Source of the DNA: Streptomyces globisporus | Lineage (GTDB): Bacteria > Actinomycetota > Actinomycetes > Streptomycetales > Streptomycetaceae | Assembly: GCA_014649555.1 (NCBI GenBank) | Contig: BMTG01000017.1 | Coordinates: 62,001 to 126,000 of the forward strand | DNA length: 64,000 bases | Reading direction: 5' to 3' | Shown: piece after piece, positions 49,142-58,348 of the stretch | Layout of the letters: every line of letters begins with the position of its first letter | Position numbering within the stretch: the stretch's first letter is position 1 | The notes under the pieces: model-generated | Databases searched by the model: none | Seen by the model: only the letters and a program-made list of their open reading frames with translations | Told to the model about the DNA's origin: nothing | Made by a program: the position numbers and the translations under genes

Positions 49142-49462
49142 GTCTTCCTTGCGGGTGGGTCAGGTGCGGTGGACGGCCCCGCGGGTGGAACGCCTGGTCA
49201 GGTACGTGCCGGGACAGCGTCTCAGACCGGTGGCGGCGGCCCTGAGGCGGGGGCGCGACCGGTCGCGCCTGACGCATCGAGCCCCGGGCCGGGCGGGCGT
49301 CCGGCGATCCGCCCCGGCCGCTGTCACTCGACCGGCCCACCGGCGAAACCCCCCACCAGCCGCCCCGTTCCCCCCGATATGCCGCTTTCGCCGAATCGTC
49401 TTAGCCTGCTGACACTGCTCGGATAGTCGACAGCCGGCACGGTCGGCGGAGGGCGAGCTTCC
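49142..49462. other. Divergent intergenic region with an 18-bp perfect palindrome
   Basis: This 321-base stretch separates the AEC transporter gene from glpF. It contains GGCGCGACCGGTCGCGCC at 49252-49269, a perfect 18-bp palindrome that may be an operator for the glp genes or the transporter. I see no credible small gene and no clear -35/-10 pair. The 3' part, 49370-49440, is somewhat AT-richer and may hold the glp promoter. Confidence 0.4.
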
Positions 49463-50308
49463 ATGGCTGAGCTACGCAAGAAGTCCGGACTGGTCGGCGA
49501 GTTGTCGGCCGAGTTCGCGGGCACGATGATCCTGATCCTCTTCGGCTGCGGTGTCGTGGCCCAGGTCGCGGCGGGCGGGGCCCTCACGGATCCGCCCGGC
49601 GGCCTCGGGGACCACGACAGCATCGCCTGGGCGTGGGGGCTGGGCGTCACGCTCGGCGTCTATGTCGCGGCGCGGCTGAGCGGGGCCCATCTCAACCCCG
49701 CGGTGACCCTGGCGCTGGCCGCCTTCAAGGGGTTCCCGTGGAAGAAGGTCGCCCCCTACGCGGTGGCCCAGACGGCCGGGGCGTTCGTGGCCGCGCTGAT
49801 CGTCCGCTGGAACTACAGCGAGGCGCTGGCGAAGGCCGACCCCGGGCACACCATCAAGACGCAGGGAGTGTTCTCCACCCTGCCCGCCAACGGCAACCCG
49901 GCGCTGCCGGTCCACGAATGGGGCGCGTTCCGCGACCAGATCATCGGCACCGCCATTCTGCTGCTGCTGATCCTGGCCATCACCGACATGCTCAACACCC
50001 CGCCCGGCTCGAACTTGGGCCCGTTCATCATCGGCCTGGTCGTGGTCGCGATCGGTATGGCGTGGGGAACGAACGCCGGGTACGCGATCAACCCGGCCCG
50101 TGACTTCGGCCCCCGGCTGGCGAGCTTCCTCACCGGTTACGGCGGGGCGTGGCGGGACCAGTACGGGAATCTCTACTTCTGGGTGCCCATCATCGGCCCG
50201 CTGCTCGGCGGCCTGTTGGGCGCGGGGCTCTACAAGTTCCTCGTCGGACGCTTCCTGCCGTCCGCGGAACCCGAACCGCCGGGTCGTGTCCCGGCGTCCC
50301 AAGACTGA
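49463..50308 (+). CDS. glpF: Glycerol uptake facilitator (MIP/aquaglyceroporin)
   Basis: 281 residues, six membrane helices and the two half-helices with NPA boxes: GAHLNPAVT (78-80) and [11 protein letters not shown] (210-212). The Asp214 after the second NPA-R is diagnostic of glycerol facilitators rather than water channels. The protein passes glycerol through the membrane by diffusion. It is 28 bases upstream of glpK, and the two form the glycerol entry operon. No glycerol-3-phosphate dehydrogenase follows, so the next step is encoded elsewhere. The ATG at 49463 has GGAGG upstream. Confidence 0.93.
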   Translation: MAELRKKSGLVGELSAEFAGTMILILFGCGVVAQVAAGGALTDPPGGLGDHDSIAWAWGLGVTLGVYVAARLSGAHLNPAVTLALAAFKGFPWKKVAPYAVAQTAGAFVAALIVRWNYSEALAKADPGHTIKTQGVFSTLPANGNPALPVHEWGAFRDQIIGTAILLLLILAITDMLNTPPGSNLGPFIIGLVVVAIGMAWGTNAGYAINPARDFGPRLASFLTGYGGAWRDQYGNLYFWVPIIGPLLGGLLGAGLYKFLVGRFLPSAEPEPPGRVPASQD

Positions 50309-50336
50309 ACCACAGCGCCCGGAGAGGCAGCACATC

Positions 50337-51854
50337 ATGGCGGACTTCATCGGCGCGGTGGACCAGGGGACCACCAGCACCCGATTCATGATCTTCGATC
50401 ACGGCGGCAACGAGGTCGCCAAGCATCAGCTGGAGCACGAGCAGATCCTGCCGCGCTCCGGCTGGGTGGAGCACGATCCCGTGGAGATCTGGGAGCGCAC
50501 CAACTCGGTGATCCAGAACGCCCTGCGGCACGGCGGTCTGTCGCCGACCGACCTGGTGTCGATCGGGATCACCAACCAGCGGGAGACGACGGTGGTCTGG
50601 GACCCGCGCAACGGGCGGCCCTACTACAACGCCATCGTCTGGCAGGACACCCGTACGGACGTCATCGCCGCGAACCTGGAGCGTTCGGGCAAGGGCGAGG
50701 TCATCCGCCGCAAGGCCGGGCTGCCGCCGGCGACGTACTTCTCCGGCGGCAAGATCCAGTGGATCCTGGAGAACGTCGACGGCGTACGGCAGGCGGCCGA
50801 GGCCGGTCACGCGATCTTCGGCAACACGGACGCCTGGGTCCTGTGGAACCTGACCGGTGGCCCGAACGGCGGTATCCACGCCACCGACGTGACCAACGCG
50901 AGCCGCACGATGCTGATGAATCTGGAGACCCTCGACTGGGACGAGGAGCTCCTGGACTTCTTCGGCATCCCCCGGGCGATGCTCCCGAAGATCAATCCCT
51001 CGTCGCACCCGGACGCCTACGGCTCCACGCGCACCTCCCGGCCGCTGAGCGCCGCCATTCCGATCGGGGGCGTCCTCGGCGACCAGCAGGCGGCCACCGT
51101 CGGCCAGGTCTGCTTCTCCCCCGGCGAGGCCAAGAACACCTACGGGACCGGCAACTTCCTGGTGCTCAACACCGGTGCCGAGCTGGTCCGTTCGGAGAAC
51201 GGACTGCTCACCACGGTGGCGTACCAGTTCGGCGACGAACCGGTGGTCTACGCCCTGGAGGGGTCCATCGCCGTCACCGGATCCGCGGTGCAGTGGCTGC
51301 GCGACCAGATGAAGATCATCAAGTCGGCGCCGGAGAGCGAGGAGCTGGCCCGCAGCGTCCAGGACAACGGCGGCATGTATTTCGTGCCCGCGTTCTCCGG
51401 CCTGTTCGCGCCCTACTGGCGTTCCGACGCCCGCGGCGCGATCGTCGGCCTGGCCCGGTACAACGACAACGCCCACCTGGCGAGAGCCACGCTGGAGGCC
51501 ATCTGCTACCAGAGCCGCGATGTGGTCGAGGCGATGGAGCAGGACTCCGGGGTCCATCTCGACGTGCTCAAGGTGGACGGCGGGGTCACCGCCAACGACC
51601 TCTGCATGCAGATCCAGTCGGACGTCCTCGGCGTCGAGGTCAGCCGTCCCGTGGTCGCCGAGACGACCGCTCTCGGCGCCGCCTACGCGGCGGGGCTCGC
51701 GACCGGTTTCTGGCAGAACACCGACGAACTGCGCGCCCAGTGGCACGAGTCGAAGCGGTGGTCGCCCCAGTGGTCCGAGAAGCAGCGCGCGGAGGGCTAC
51801 GCGGGCTGGAAGCGGGCGGTGGAGCGCACGCTCGACTGGGTGAAGGTGCCCTGA
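50337..51854 (+). CDS. glpK: Glycerol kinase
   Basis: 505 residues, the usual length. FGGY-kinase landmarks: [20 protein letters not shown] at the start, [64 protein letters not shown] with [26 protein letters not shown], and [20 protein letters not shown]. It phosphorylates glycerol to sn-glycerol 3-phosphate with ATP in the cytoplasm and pulls in glycerol that enters by GlpF. The start has GGAGAGG 10 bases upstream. It ends the glp operon. Confidence 0.95.
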   Translation: MADFIGAVDQGTTSTRFMIFDHGGNEVAKHQLEHEQILPRSGWVEHDPVEIWERTNSVIQNALRHGGLSPTDLVSIGITNQRETTVVWDPRNGRPYYNAIVWQDTRTDVIAANLERSGKGEVIRRKAGLPPATYFSGGKIQWILENVDGVRQAAEAGHAIFGNTDAWVLWNLTGGPNGGIHATDVTNASRTMLMNLETLDWDEELLDFFGIPRAMLPKINPSSHPDAYGSTRTSRPLSAAIPIGGVLGDQQAATVGQVCFSPGEAKNTYGTGNFLVLNTGAELVRSENGLLTTVAYQFGDEPVVYALEGSIAVTGSAVQWLRDQMKIIKSAPESEELARSVQDNGGMYFVPAFSGLFAPYWRSDARGAIVGLARYNDNAHLARATLEAICYQSRDVVEAMEQDSGVHLDVLKVDGGVTANDLCMQIQSDVLGVEVSRPVVAETTALGAAYAAGLATGFWQNTDELRAQWHESKRWSPQWSEKQRAEGYAGWKRAVERTLDWVKVP

Positions 51855-51928
51855 CGCACTCGCACAGGTCCTGATGTGCTCGCATAGGTTGGGCCGGTCC
51901 CTTCCGCCGTACCGACGAGGACCGGCCC

Positions 51929-52456
51929 ATGCCCAGCAGCACCAGCATCCGTCTGATAGAGCCCGCCGACGCCGCCCCGATCGCCGCCCACCGGGTACGG
52001 GACGCCGAGGCGTTCCGGCCGTGGGAACCGGCCCAGCCGGACGACTTCTTCACTCCGGAGGGCCAGGCGGAGCGGATCGAGGGCCTGTTGGCGGGATACC
52101 GGGCCGGTACGGTCTGGCCGGGCGTGGTGCTCGCCGGTGACGAGGTGATCGGGCAGATCACCGTCGGGGGCATCCTGCCGCAGCCGCATCTGCGCCGCGG
52201 CTCCGTCGGCTACTGGATCGCCTCGGTCGCCCAGAACCGGGGCCACGCCGGAAACGCCGTCGGGCTCGCCCTGCGGGTGATGCGGGAGGAGTTGGGCCTG
52301 CACCGCGCCGAGGCGTCCACCAACCTGGAGAACCTCCCCTCCCAACGGGTGCTGCGCCGCAACGGGTTCACCCCGTACGGCGTCGCGCACGCCGCGATCT
52401 TCCTCGACGGGAGCTGGCGGGACGGGCTGCTGTGGGAGCGGATCCTCGGCGACTGA
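51929..52456 (+). CDS. GNAT acetyltransferase, RimJ/RimL type
   Basis: 175 residues. The fold signals are IRLIEPADAAPIAAHR at the N-terminus, VIGQITVGGI on beta4, RRGSVGYWIASVAQNRGHAG with the acetyl-CoA pyrophosphate loop (Q-x-x-G-x-A-like QNRGHAG), ALRVMREELGLHRAEASTNL, and NLPSQRVLRRNGFTPYG, the typical RimJ/L end. It likely acetylates an N-terminal or amino group. It is a single gene between glpK and the convergent siderophore permease. Its acceptor is unknown. Confidence 0.88.
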   Translation: MPSSTSIRLIEPADAAPIAAHRVRDAEAFRPWEPAQPDDFFTPEGQAERIEGLLAGYRAGTVWPGVVLAGDEVIGQITVGGILPQPHLRRGSVGYWIASVAQNRGHAGNAVGLALRVMREELGLHRAEASTNLENLPSQRVLRRNGFTPYGVAHAAIFLDGSWRDGLLWERILGD

Positions 52457-52483
52457 GCGGGCCGCGCGGACAGCAGGGCGTCC

Positions 52484-53518
52484 TCAGAACCCCCTGCGCG
52501 ACTCCCGTACCAGCAGCACCAGCAGATACGCCCCGCCGACGCACACGGTGACCGCACCGGTCGGCAGCACCACGCCGTCGATCGCGTGCTGCGCCGCGAT
52601 GTCCGCGCCGAGCAGCAGAAGCGCGCCGACGAGCGCCGAACCGGTGAGGTCGACGGTGGAGCCGCGCCCGGTGAGCCGGCGGGCGATCTGCGGTGCCGCC
52701 AGCGCCACGAAGACGATGGGGCCCGCCGCCGCGGTCACCGCGGCGGTCGCGGCGACGCCGAGGACCACCAGCAGCAGCTTCGTCCGTTCGACGGGGACGC
52801 CCAGCATCGCCGCCGTGTCGTCGCCCAGTTCGAGCCAGCCCATCCGGCGTTGCGCCACCGGGGCCACCAGAGCGACCGCCGCCACCAGGGCGGAGGACAT
52901 CAGCACGGCGGGCCAGCCGATGGCGCTCAGCGAACCGGCGCCCCAGACGGCGGCGCGCAGCGCGGTGTCCACATCGGCCTTCACCGAGAACCAGGTGTTG
53001 ACCGAGGAGAGCAGCGCCCCGACCGCGATGCCCACGATGATGAGCCGGAAGCCCCGCACCCCCCGTCGGAACGCCAGCAGATACACGGCGAACGCGGTGA
53101 GGAGCCCGCCGGCGAGCGCGCCCGCCGCGAGGGCCGAGTAACTGCTCGCGCCCGCCAGCAGCATGAGGACGACACCGGTGTAGGAGCCGGTGGTGAAGCC
53201 GATGACGTCGGGGCTGCCGAGCGGGTTGCGGGTCAGGGACTGGAAGACCGCGCCGCCCACCGCCAGGGCCGCCCCGAACACCATGGCGGCGACGATGCGC
53301 GGGGCCCGCCACTCCAGGACGACGGTGCGGACGCTGGTGCGGGCGGTGCCGGTCAGGACCGACATCAGGTCGCCGAGGCTCAGCGCGAAGCTGCCGAGGG
53401 TGAACGCCCACAGCGCCAGGGCGACCAGCGCGGCCGCCAGAAGTCCGCAGACGACGACCGAGCGTCGTGTCGCCTTCAGGCTCAGGGACCCGGCCCTGAG
53501 GACGATCACCCCGCTCAC
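52484..53518 (-). CDS. FecCD-family iron-siderophore permease (second subunit)
   Basis: 344 residues from a GTG that overlaps the stop of the partner permease (GTGA), with AAGGAG just upstream. There are about ten membrane helices. FecCD/BtuC words: RAPRIVAAMVFGAALAVGGA, FQSLTRNPLGSPDVIGFTTG, GFRLIIVGIAVGALLSSVNT, WGAGSLSAIGWP, AGPIVFVALAAPQIARRLTG and VVLPTGAVTVCVGGAYLLVL. It forms a heterodimer channel with the upstream permease for a ferric siderophore. No ATPase gene follows; the convergent GNAT gene ends 27 bases away. Confidence 0.9.
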   Translation of the reverse strand: MSGVIVLRAGSLSLKATRRSVVVCGLLAAALVALALWAFTLGSFALSLGDLMSVLTGTARTSVRTVVLEWRAPRIVAAMVFGAALAVGGAVFQSLTRNPLGSPDVIGFTTGSYTGVVLMLLAGASSYSALAAGALAGGLLTAFAVYLLAFRRGVRGFRLIIVGIAVGALLSSVNTWFSVKADVDTALRAAVWGAGSLSAIGWPAVLMSSALVAAVALVAPVAQRRMGWLELGDDTAAMLGVPVERTKLLLVVLGVAATAAVTAAAGPIVFVALAAPQIARRLTGRGSTVDLTGSALVGALLLLGADIAAQHAIDGVVLPTGAVTVCVGGAYLLVLLVRESRRGF

Positions 53519-54573
53519 AGCTCCTTCACCCGGCTTCCGCGCACCAGAAGGATCAGTACGGGAGCGCCGATGAGCGGCATCATGACCCCGACCTGAAGTT
53601 CGGAGGGGATCACGATGAGCCGGCCCAGGACGTCGGCGATCAGGACGATCACCGGGGCGAGGACGGCGGAGAGGACGAGGATCCAGCGCCAGTCGGGACC
53701 GGTCAGCCACCGCACCGCGTGCGGCACCATCAGTCCGACGAACATCAGCGGGCCCGCCGCGGCCGTCGCCGCACCGCACAGCAGGGCCACCGCGACCACC
53801 ACTCCGCACCGCACCGCTCCGACCCGCAGCCCGAAGGACCGCCCCGCGTCGTCGCCGAGGGCGATCGCGTTGAGCGGGCGGGCGCAGAGGGCGGCGACCA
53901 GCAGACCGGCCAGGACGAAGGGCAGGATGTCGCCGGCGGTGCCCGTCGGGCGGTCGGTGATGGTGCCCGCCCCCCAGAACCTCATCCGGTCGAAGGTCTC
54001 CGTGTCGATCAGGGCGAGGGTCTGGGAGATACCCACCAGAACCGCTGTGAAGGCGACCCCGACGAGAGTGAGGCGCACCGGGGTCGGCCCGCCCCGGCCG
54101 CCGCTCGCAGCGAGGTAGACGAACGCCGATCCGACGACGGCACCGACGAGGGCGAGGGGCAGGTACTGCTCGATGCGGGTGACGCCGAGGACCGCCACAC
54201 CCAGGGTGACGGCGAAGCCCGCGCCCGCGTTGACGCCGAGGACACCGGGGTCGGCGAGCGGATTACGGGTGAGCGCCTGCATGAGCGCTCCCGCCACGCC
54301 CAGCGACATGCCGACGACGATGCCGAGCAGGGTGCGGTCCACGCGGGCGCCGCTGACCGTGGCGTGCGAGGCGGAGCCGTCGGGAGCGGTCAGCGCCTGC
54401 CAGACGACGTCGAGCGGGAGCAGCGCCGAGCCGATCGCGACGCTGAGCAGCACGGCCACGAGGAGGGCGCCGACGGCGACGCCCAGGCCGATGAGCCGGC
54501 GCGTCCTCCGACGTGACGACCTCGACGGTGCGACCGGTGGTGGCGCGTCCTTCGTCGCGAGCGCCTGTGCCAT
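53515..54573 (-). CDS. FecCD-family iron-siderophore permease (first subunit)
   Basis: 352 residues from ATG 54573 with GGGAG upstream. A cytoplasmic Arg/Ser-rich N-terminus (SRSSRRRTRRLIGLG) precedes the helices. Family motifs: ARVDRTLLGIVVGMSLGVAG, MQALTRNPLADPGVLGVNAG, VRLTLVGVAFTAVLVGISQT, FWGAGTITDRPTG, GPLMFVGLMVPHAVRWLTGP and IPSELQVGVMMPLIGAPVLI. An open frame extends 95 codons upstream but runs into the gap before the AraC gene and has no ribosome site. It pairs with the downstream permease and the lipoprotein divergently encoded at 55556. Confidence 0.9.
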   Translation of the reverse strand: MAQALATKDAPPPVAPSRSSRRRTRRLIGLGVAVGALLVAVLLSVAIGSALLPLDVVWQALTAPDGSASHATVSGARVDRTLLGIVVGMSLGVAGALMQALTRNPLADPGVLGVNAGAGFAVTLGVAVLGVTRIEQYLPLALVGAVVGSAFVYLAASGGRGGPTPVRLTLVGVAFTAVLVGISQTLALIDTETFDRMRFWGAGTITDRPTGTAGDILPFVLAGLLVAALCARPLNAIALGDDAGRSFGLRVGAVRCGVVVAVALLCGAATAAAGPLMFVGLMVPHAVRWLTGPDWRWILVLSAVLAPVIVLIADVLGRLIVIPSELQVGVMMPLIGAPVLILLVRGSRVKEL

Positions 54574-54674
54574 CTGTTCTCCCTGAGCAACCCGCCACCC
54601 GGACAGGCCGGAGTGCCGTGCGTGATCGACGTACATGTCCTGCTGGAGCCGCAGCAGCCCCCGCTCCCCCGGTG

Positions 54675-55418
54675 TCAGCCGCCGAGCGCCCCCACCGCGT
54701 CCGTGGTGAGCTCGCTGACCGGTACTCCGGACTCGCGGCTCAGCCCGCGCAGGAGTCCGGCCCGGGTGGCGTATCCGGCCGCCCTGGCCGCCGCCGTCAG
54801 CTCGCCCCCGCCGCGGAGGTGTTCGACGGCGGCGTTCATCCTGGCCCGGTTGCGCCACCGTGTGAAGGGCAGTCCGGTCTCGTCGAGGAAGACGCGCTGC
54901 ACCTGACGGGCGCTCATCCGGTGCCGTTCGGCGAGGCTCTCCAGCGTCGCCGAGGGGGTGCGCAGGGCCTCGCGGGCGAGGGCGCGCACGGCGGGATGGA
55001 CGGGCAGGACGACCGGGAAGTACTGCCGGGAGATACCTCTCAGCACCCGCCCCAGCGCCTGCCGGAACGGCTCGACCTGCTCCGGTGTGGTCGGCGCGGC
55101 CCCGAGCGCGGTGGTCATGACCTCGGTGAGCGCGGGCACCGCCCCGAGCGGCTGAACCCGGCGTCGTGGCTGGTCAGCGGGGTCGAGGAAGGGCCCGAGC
55201 GCCATGCCGCCCGGCTCGATCCGCAGGGCGTGCGGCACGCGCGGGGCCAGCCAGAGCGCCTCGTGGCGCCCGAGCCGCCACTCCTGGCCGTCGGCGGTCA
55301 GACAGGCGTTGCCCGTCACCACGTAGACGAGATGGGGCTCGTCGTGCTGGTGCGTGTCGTGTCCCAGAAAGCGGATGGCGTTCTCGGCGACCACCGTGCC
55401 GAGGGATGTCGTCGGCAA
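54675..55418 (-). CDS. AraC-family transcriptional regulator
   Basis: 247 residues. The start is TTG 55418 with GGGAGG 5 bases before it. The N-terminal cupin part has GHDTHQHDEPHLVYVVTG, DGQEWRLGRHEALWLAPRVP and HALRIEPGG. The C-terminal double helix-turn-helix reads SATLESLAERHRMSARQVQR, VFLDETGLPFTRWRNRARMN, AAARAAGYATRAGLLRGLSR. AraC members beside siderophore uptake genes often bind the ferric siderophore and activate transport. It precedes fecCD-type genes on the same strand and is divergent from the binding protein, with an iron box between. Confidence 0.9.
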   Translation of the reverse strand: MPTTSLGTVVAENAIRFLGHDTHQHDEPHLVYVVTGNACLTADGQEWRLGRHEALWLAPRVPHALRIEPGGMALGPFLDPADQPRRRVQPLGAVPALTEVMTTALGAAPTTPEQVEPFRQALGRVLRGISRQYFPVVLPVHPAVRALAREALRTPSATLESLAERHRMSARQVQRVFLDETGLPFTRWRNRARMNAAVEHLRGGGELTAAARAAGYATRAGLLRGLSRESGVPVSELTTDAVGALGG

Positions 55419-55492
55419 GCGTGCCTCCCGTTGTGCGATGCGTCGTGTCCGTCACCGACCATGTCGTACGCGGATCGACGCAGCGGAACCAG

Positions 55493-55511
55493 CGAGGTTA
55501 GCCTCACCTTA
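55493..55511. promoter_or_regulatory. Iron box (DmdR/IdeR-type operator)
   Basis: CGAGGTTAGCCTCACCTTA matches the actinobacterial iron-box consensus TTAGGTTAGGCTAACCTAA at 14 of 19 positions. It lies between the AraC gene and the siderophore-binding protein gene, 45 bases before the latter's ATG. Iron-loaded DmdR/IdeR should shut off both directions. Confidence 0.75.
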
Positions 55512-55555
55512 CCAACAGCTCGAACGGTCGAGCCTGCCCAGTCTCATGAGGTCCC

Positions 55556-56542
55556 ATGTTTGCTCCTGCCCGTCTTCTCGCCGTCGCGGTCGTCGCCGCA
55601 CTGGCCCTCACCGGCTGCTCGGCCTCCGACCCGTCGGGCGACGGGGACAAGGCGTCCGCCGCGAAGACCCGTACCGTCACGACCGACTACGGCAAGGTGA
55701 AGGTGCCGGCCGAGCCGAAGCGGGTGGTCGTGCTGAACCACGCGCTCGCCGGGTACCTCTACGACCTCGACGTGCCGGTCACGGCGACGATTCCCGAGGA
55801 CGCCGAGAGCAAGGGCGCGTTCTCCCCGAACTGGGCGAAGGAGGCGAAGGAGGACGGCACGACGTTCCTGCCGTGGAGCGTCGACGGCTTCGACCTGGAG
55901 GCGATCCTCGCCCTCGACCCCGACCTCATCGTCGGCGGCGGCATCGGCTTCCCGCTGTTCCAGGCGGAGAAGGTGTACGACGACCTCTCCGACATCGCCC
56001 CCACCGTGCTCGTCGGCAAGAAGCTCGGCGACTGGCGGGCCCAGTTCTCCTTCCTCGCCGACGACGTGTTCGGCAGGCCCGGCGTCTACAAGGAGCACGT
56101 GGCCGCCTACGACCGGCGGATCGACGAGGTGAAGCAGGCGATCACACCGCCCGCCGGACCGGTCTCCTTCCTCACCCTCACCGGCGACGGCACCGCCTAC
56201 GGCCTGGTGGAGAGCGTGGGCATGCCCACCGAGCTGAAGAAGGTCGGCATCGAACCGGCCCCGGTCTTCGCCGACGGCGGTTTCACGGTGTACGGGCAGG
56301 GCGGTGACATGTTCGAGCTGTCGACCGAGAAGGTGGGCCAGACCATCACCCAGCCGTCCGTGTTCGTGATGGGCTTCAACGCCGACACGACCGACGTCGC
56401 CACCCTCGAGAAGAACCCCGTCTACAAGGCGCTGCCCGCCTTCAAGGCGAACCACGCCTATGACCTGCCGCACTGGGTGCTGCGCGGCGACTACGACGAG
56501 TCGATGGCCCTGCTCGACATCATCGAGAAGCAGTTCTCCTGA
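55556..56542 (+). CDS. Iron-siderophore ABC transporter binding lipoprotein (FecB/FepB-like)
   Basis: 328 residues. Signal peptide with lipobox LTGC (Cys21). The class III binding-protein fold shows KVKVPAEPKRVVVLNHALAG, DLEAILALDPDLIVGGGIGF, YDDLSDIAPTVLVGKK, PVSFLTLTGDGTAYGLVESV and the C-terminal YDLPHWVLRGDYDESMALLD. It would be anchored outside the membrane and deliver a ferric siderophore to the FecCD-type permeases encoded on the other strand. The iron box upstream predicts iron repression. Its stop overlaps the ATG of the siderophore-interacting fusion protein (TGATG). Confidence 0.92.
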   Translation: MFAPARLLAVAVVAALALTGCSASDPSGDGDKASAAKTRTVTTDYGKVKVPAEPKRVVVLNHALAGYLYDLDVPVTATIPEDAESKGAFSPNWAKEAKEDGTTFLPWSVDGFDLEAILALDPDLIVGGGIGFPLFQAEKVYDDLSDIAPTVLVGKKLGDWRAQFSFLADDVFGRPGVYKEHVAAYDRRIDEVKQAITPPAGPVSFLTLTGDGTAYGLVESVGMPTELKKVGIEPAPVFADGGFTVYGQGGDMFELSTEKVGQTITQPSVFVMGFNADTTDVATLEKNPVYKALPAFKANHAYDLPHWVLRGDYDESMALLDIIEKQFS

Positions 56543-58305
56543 TGGCCGGCCGGCGCGCGTACACGACGCACCCCCTCGTCCTGCGCCGGGTCACCGTGCG
56601 CCGCGTCGAGGAGGTGACCCCCCGGATGCGGCGCGTCGTCCTCGGCGGCGGGGATCTCGCGGCGTTCGCCCGTGACGGGATCGATCACCCCGGCTTCGCC
56701 GCGCCCGGGTTCGACGACCACATCAAGCTCATCCTGGCGGCCGACGGGGACGTCCGGGCGGCGCTCCCGGCCCAGTTGCCGCACGGCATCGAGTGGACCC
56801 CGGCCGAACACCGGCTGACCCGCGACTACACGCCCCGGCGGGTGGACCTCGACGCGGGAGAGCTGCACCTCGACTTCGTGGTGCACGGCGACGGGCCCGC
56901 GGAGTCCTGGTCCGCCGCGGCCCGGGAGGGCGACGAGCTGTGGTTCGTCGGCCCCAAGTCATCGCTCCGGCTGCCGGAACGGCTGGACTGGATCCAGCTC
57001 GTCGGCGACGAGACGGCGCTGCCCGCGATCGGCCGCTTCCTCGACGAACGCCCCCTCGACGTCCCGGCGCACGTCCTGGTGACCGTCTCGGACGACGCGG
57101 CACGCCAGGAACTGGCCCTGCGCGAAGGCGACACGGTCACCTGGGTCGTCGCGGAGCCGGGGGACGCGGCGGCGCTGGAGTCCGCCGTCCGCGCGCTGCC
57201 GGTGCCGCCGGGCGAGGGGTACGTCTGGGCGGCGGCGGAGAGCCGGGCGCTGCTGCCGGTACGCCGGTATCTCCAGCGGGAACGGAAGCTCCCCAAGGAC
57301 CGGGTGAACATCACGGGTTACTGGCACCGCGAGGAGCCCGCCGCACCGGAGGCGGAGGCCACGGCCGACGCCGCACCGGCGCCCGCCGGGATTCCGTCGC
57401 CGCTGCCGTGGCTGGTCGCCCGGGCCGCGTTGCAGCTCGGCGTGGTCGACGCGGTGGCCGACGCCCCGGGGCTCTCCGCCGACGCCCTCGCGACCCGGCT
57501 GGGCGTGCCCGGTCCGGGAATCGCCACTCTGCTGCCGCTGCTCACCGCGTACGACGTGGTCATCGACGCCGAAGGCAGCGGGCTGCGACTCGGCGCGGTG
57601 GGCGAGGAACTCCTGGACGACCACGAGCGCGAGGAGTACACCGGCCACGAGGCGGAGTTGCTGCTCGCCCTCGCGCACGTCGCCCCCGCGCTCCGGGACG
57701 GCACATCGCCGTGGCGGCTCGCCTCGGGCGCCACCCTGCACGACACGGTGGCGCACGACGCGGAGCGTTACGGCGAACTGGTCGAGGAGTGCGAGCAGTT
57801 GGTGTTCCTGCTGGCCGGTCTGACGGCCGATCCCCTCTGGGAGGGCGTCAAGACGTGCCTTCTGACCGGTCCGGGGAGCGCCTCGATGGCCGCCGCCCTG
57901 GACGACGCCGGACGGCGGCCGCGGCTGCGGATCGCGGAGGAGGGCGTACCGGGCGAGGTGCTGCGCGGACACGTTCCGGCGCCGGACCGGATCGACTGGA
58001 CGGCCGGCCCCGCGGATGTCGCGGTCGCCGCGAAGGCGCTGGCGTACCGCACCGACGAGGAGGCCGTACATCTCCTCACACGGCTGGCCGAGTGGACGGG
58101 CACGGCGGTGCTGGTGGAGGCCTCGCGCCCGGACGGGCTGAGCCCGCACGCCGCCGAGGCGGCGCTGCACGCGTTCACGGCGACCGGCAGCCCGCTGCGC
58201 GACTCCGCCGCCCTCGCCGTTCTCGCGGAGCGGTCGGGCTGGCGGGTCGAGCGGACCGTCGCCCTCGGCTGGGGCGCGGAGGCCACGGTCCTGCGCCGGG
58301 CCTGA
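56542..58305 (+). CDS. Siderophore-interacting protein fused to a methyltransferase-like domain
   Basis: 587 residues, about twice the usual SIP length. Residues 1-~265 are a complete SIP/ViuB flavoreductase: RVVLGGGDLAAF, the FAD motif HRLTRDYTPRRVD (90-102), LDFVVHGDGPAESWSAAARE, VGDETALPAIGRFLDE (154-169), VWAAAESRALLPVRRY and the end ITGYWHRE. After an Ala/Pro/Glu-rich linker (~264-286) comes a domain like O-methyltransferases: a dimerisation winged helix (PLPWLVARAALQLGVVDAVA, GVPGPGIATLLPLLTAYDVV) and a SAM-fold-like region in which the glycine motif is degenerate (CLLTGPGSASMAAALDD). The SIP half releases iron from the siderophore by reduction. The extra half may bind or modify the ligand, perhaps without catalysis. 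Confidence 0.87.
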   Translation: MAGRRAYTTHPLVLRRVTVRRVEEVTPRMRRVVLGGGDLAAFARDGIDHPGFAAPGFDDHIKLILAADGDVRAALPAQLPHGIEWTPAEHRLTRDYTPRRVDLDAGELHLDFVVHGDGPAESWSAAAREGDELWFVGPKSSLRLPERLDWIQLVGDETALPAIGRFLDERPLDVPAHVLVTVSDDAARQELALREGDTVTWVVAEPGDAAALESAVRALPVPPGEGYVWAAAESRALLPVRRYLQRERKLPKDRVNITGYWHREEPAAPEAEATADAAPAPAGIPSPLPWLVARAALQLGVVDAVADAPGLSADALATRLGVPGPGIATLLPLLTAYDVVIDAEGSGLRLGAVGEELLDDHEREEYTGHEAELLLALAHVAPALRDGTSPWRLASGATLHDTVAHDAERYGELVEECEQLVFLLAGLTADPLWEGVKTCLLTGPGSASMAAALDDAGRRPRLRIAEEGVPGEVLRGHVPAPDRIDWTAGPADVAVAAKALAYRTDEEAVHLLTRLAEWTGTAVLVEASRPDGLSPHAAEAALHAFTATGSPLRDSAALAVLAERSGWRVERTVALGWGAEATVLRRA

Positions 58306-58348
58306 ACGCCGCTCCCACGGGGGTGGGGCGGCGGGGAAGCCGCCGGGG

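Noticed and set aside
58321-58345. Terminator between the SIP fusion and the kinase gene
   Set aside because: The GGCGG...CCGCC stem is only 5-6 bp with competing pairings, so I could not support it.
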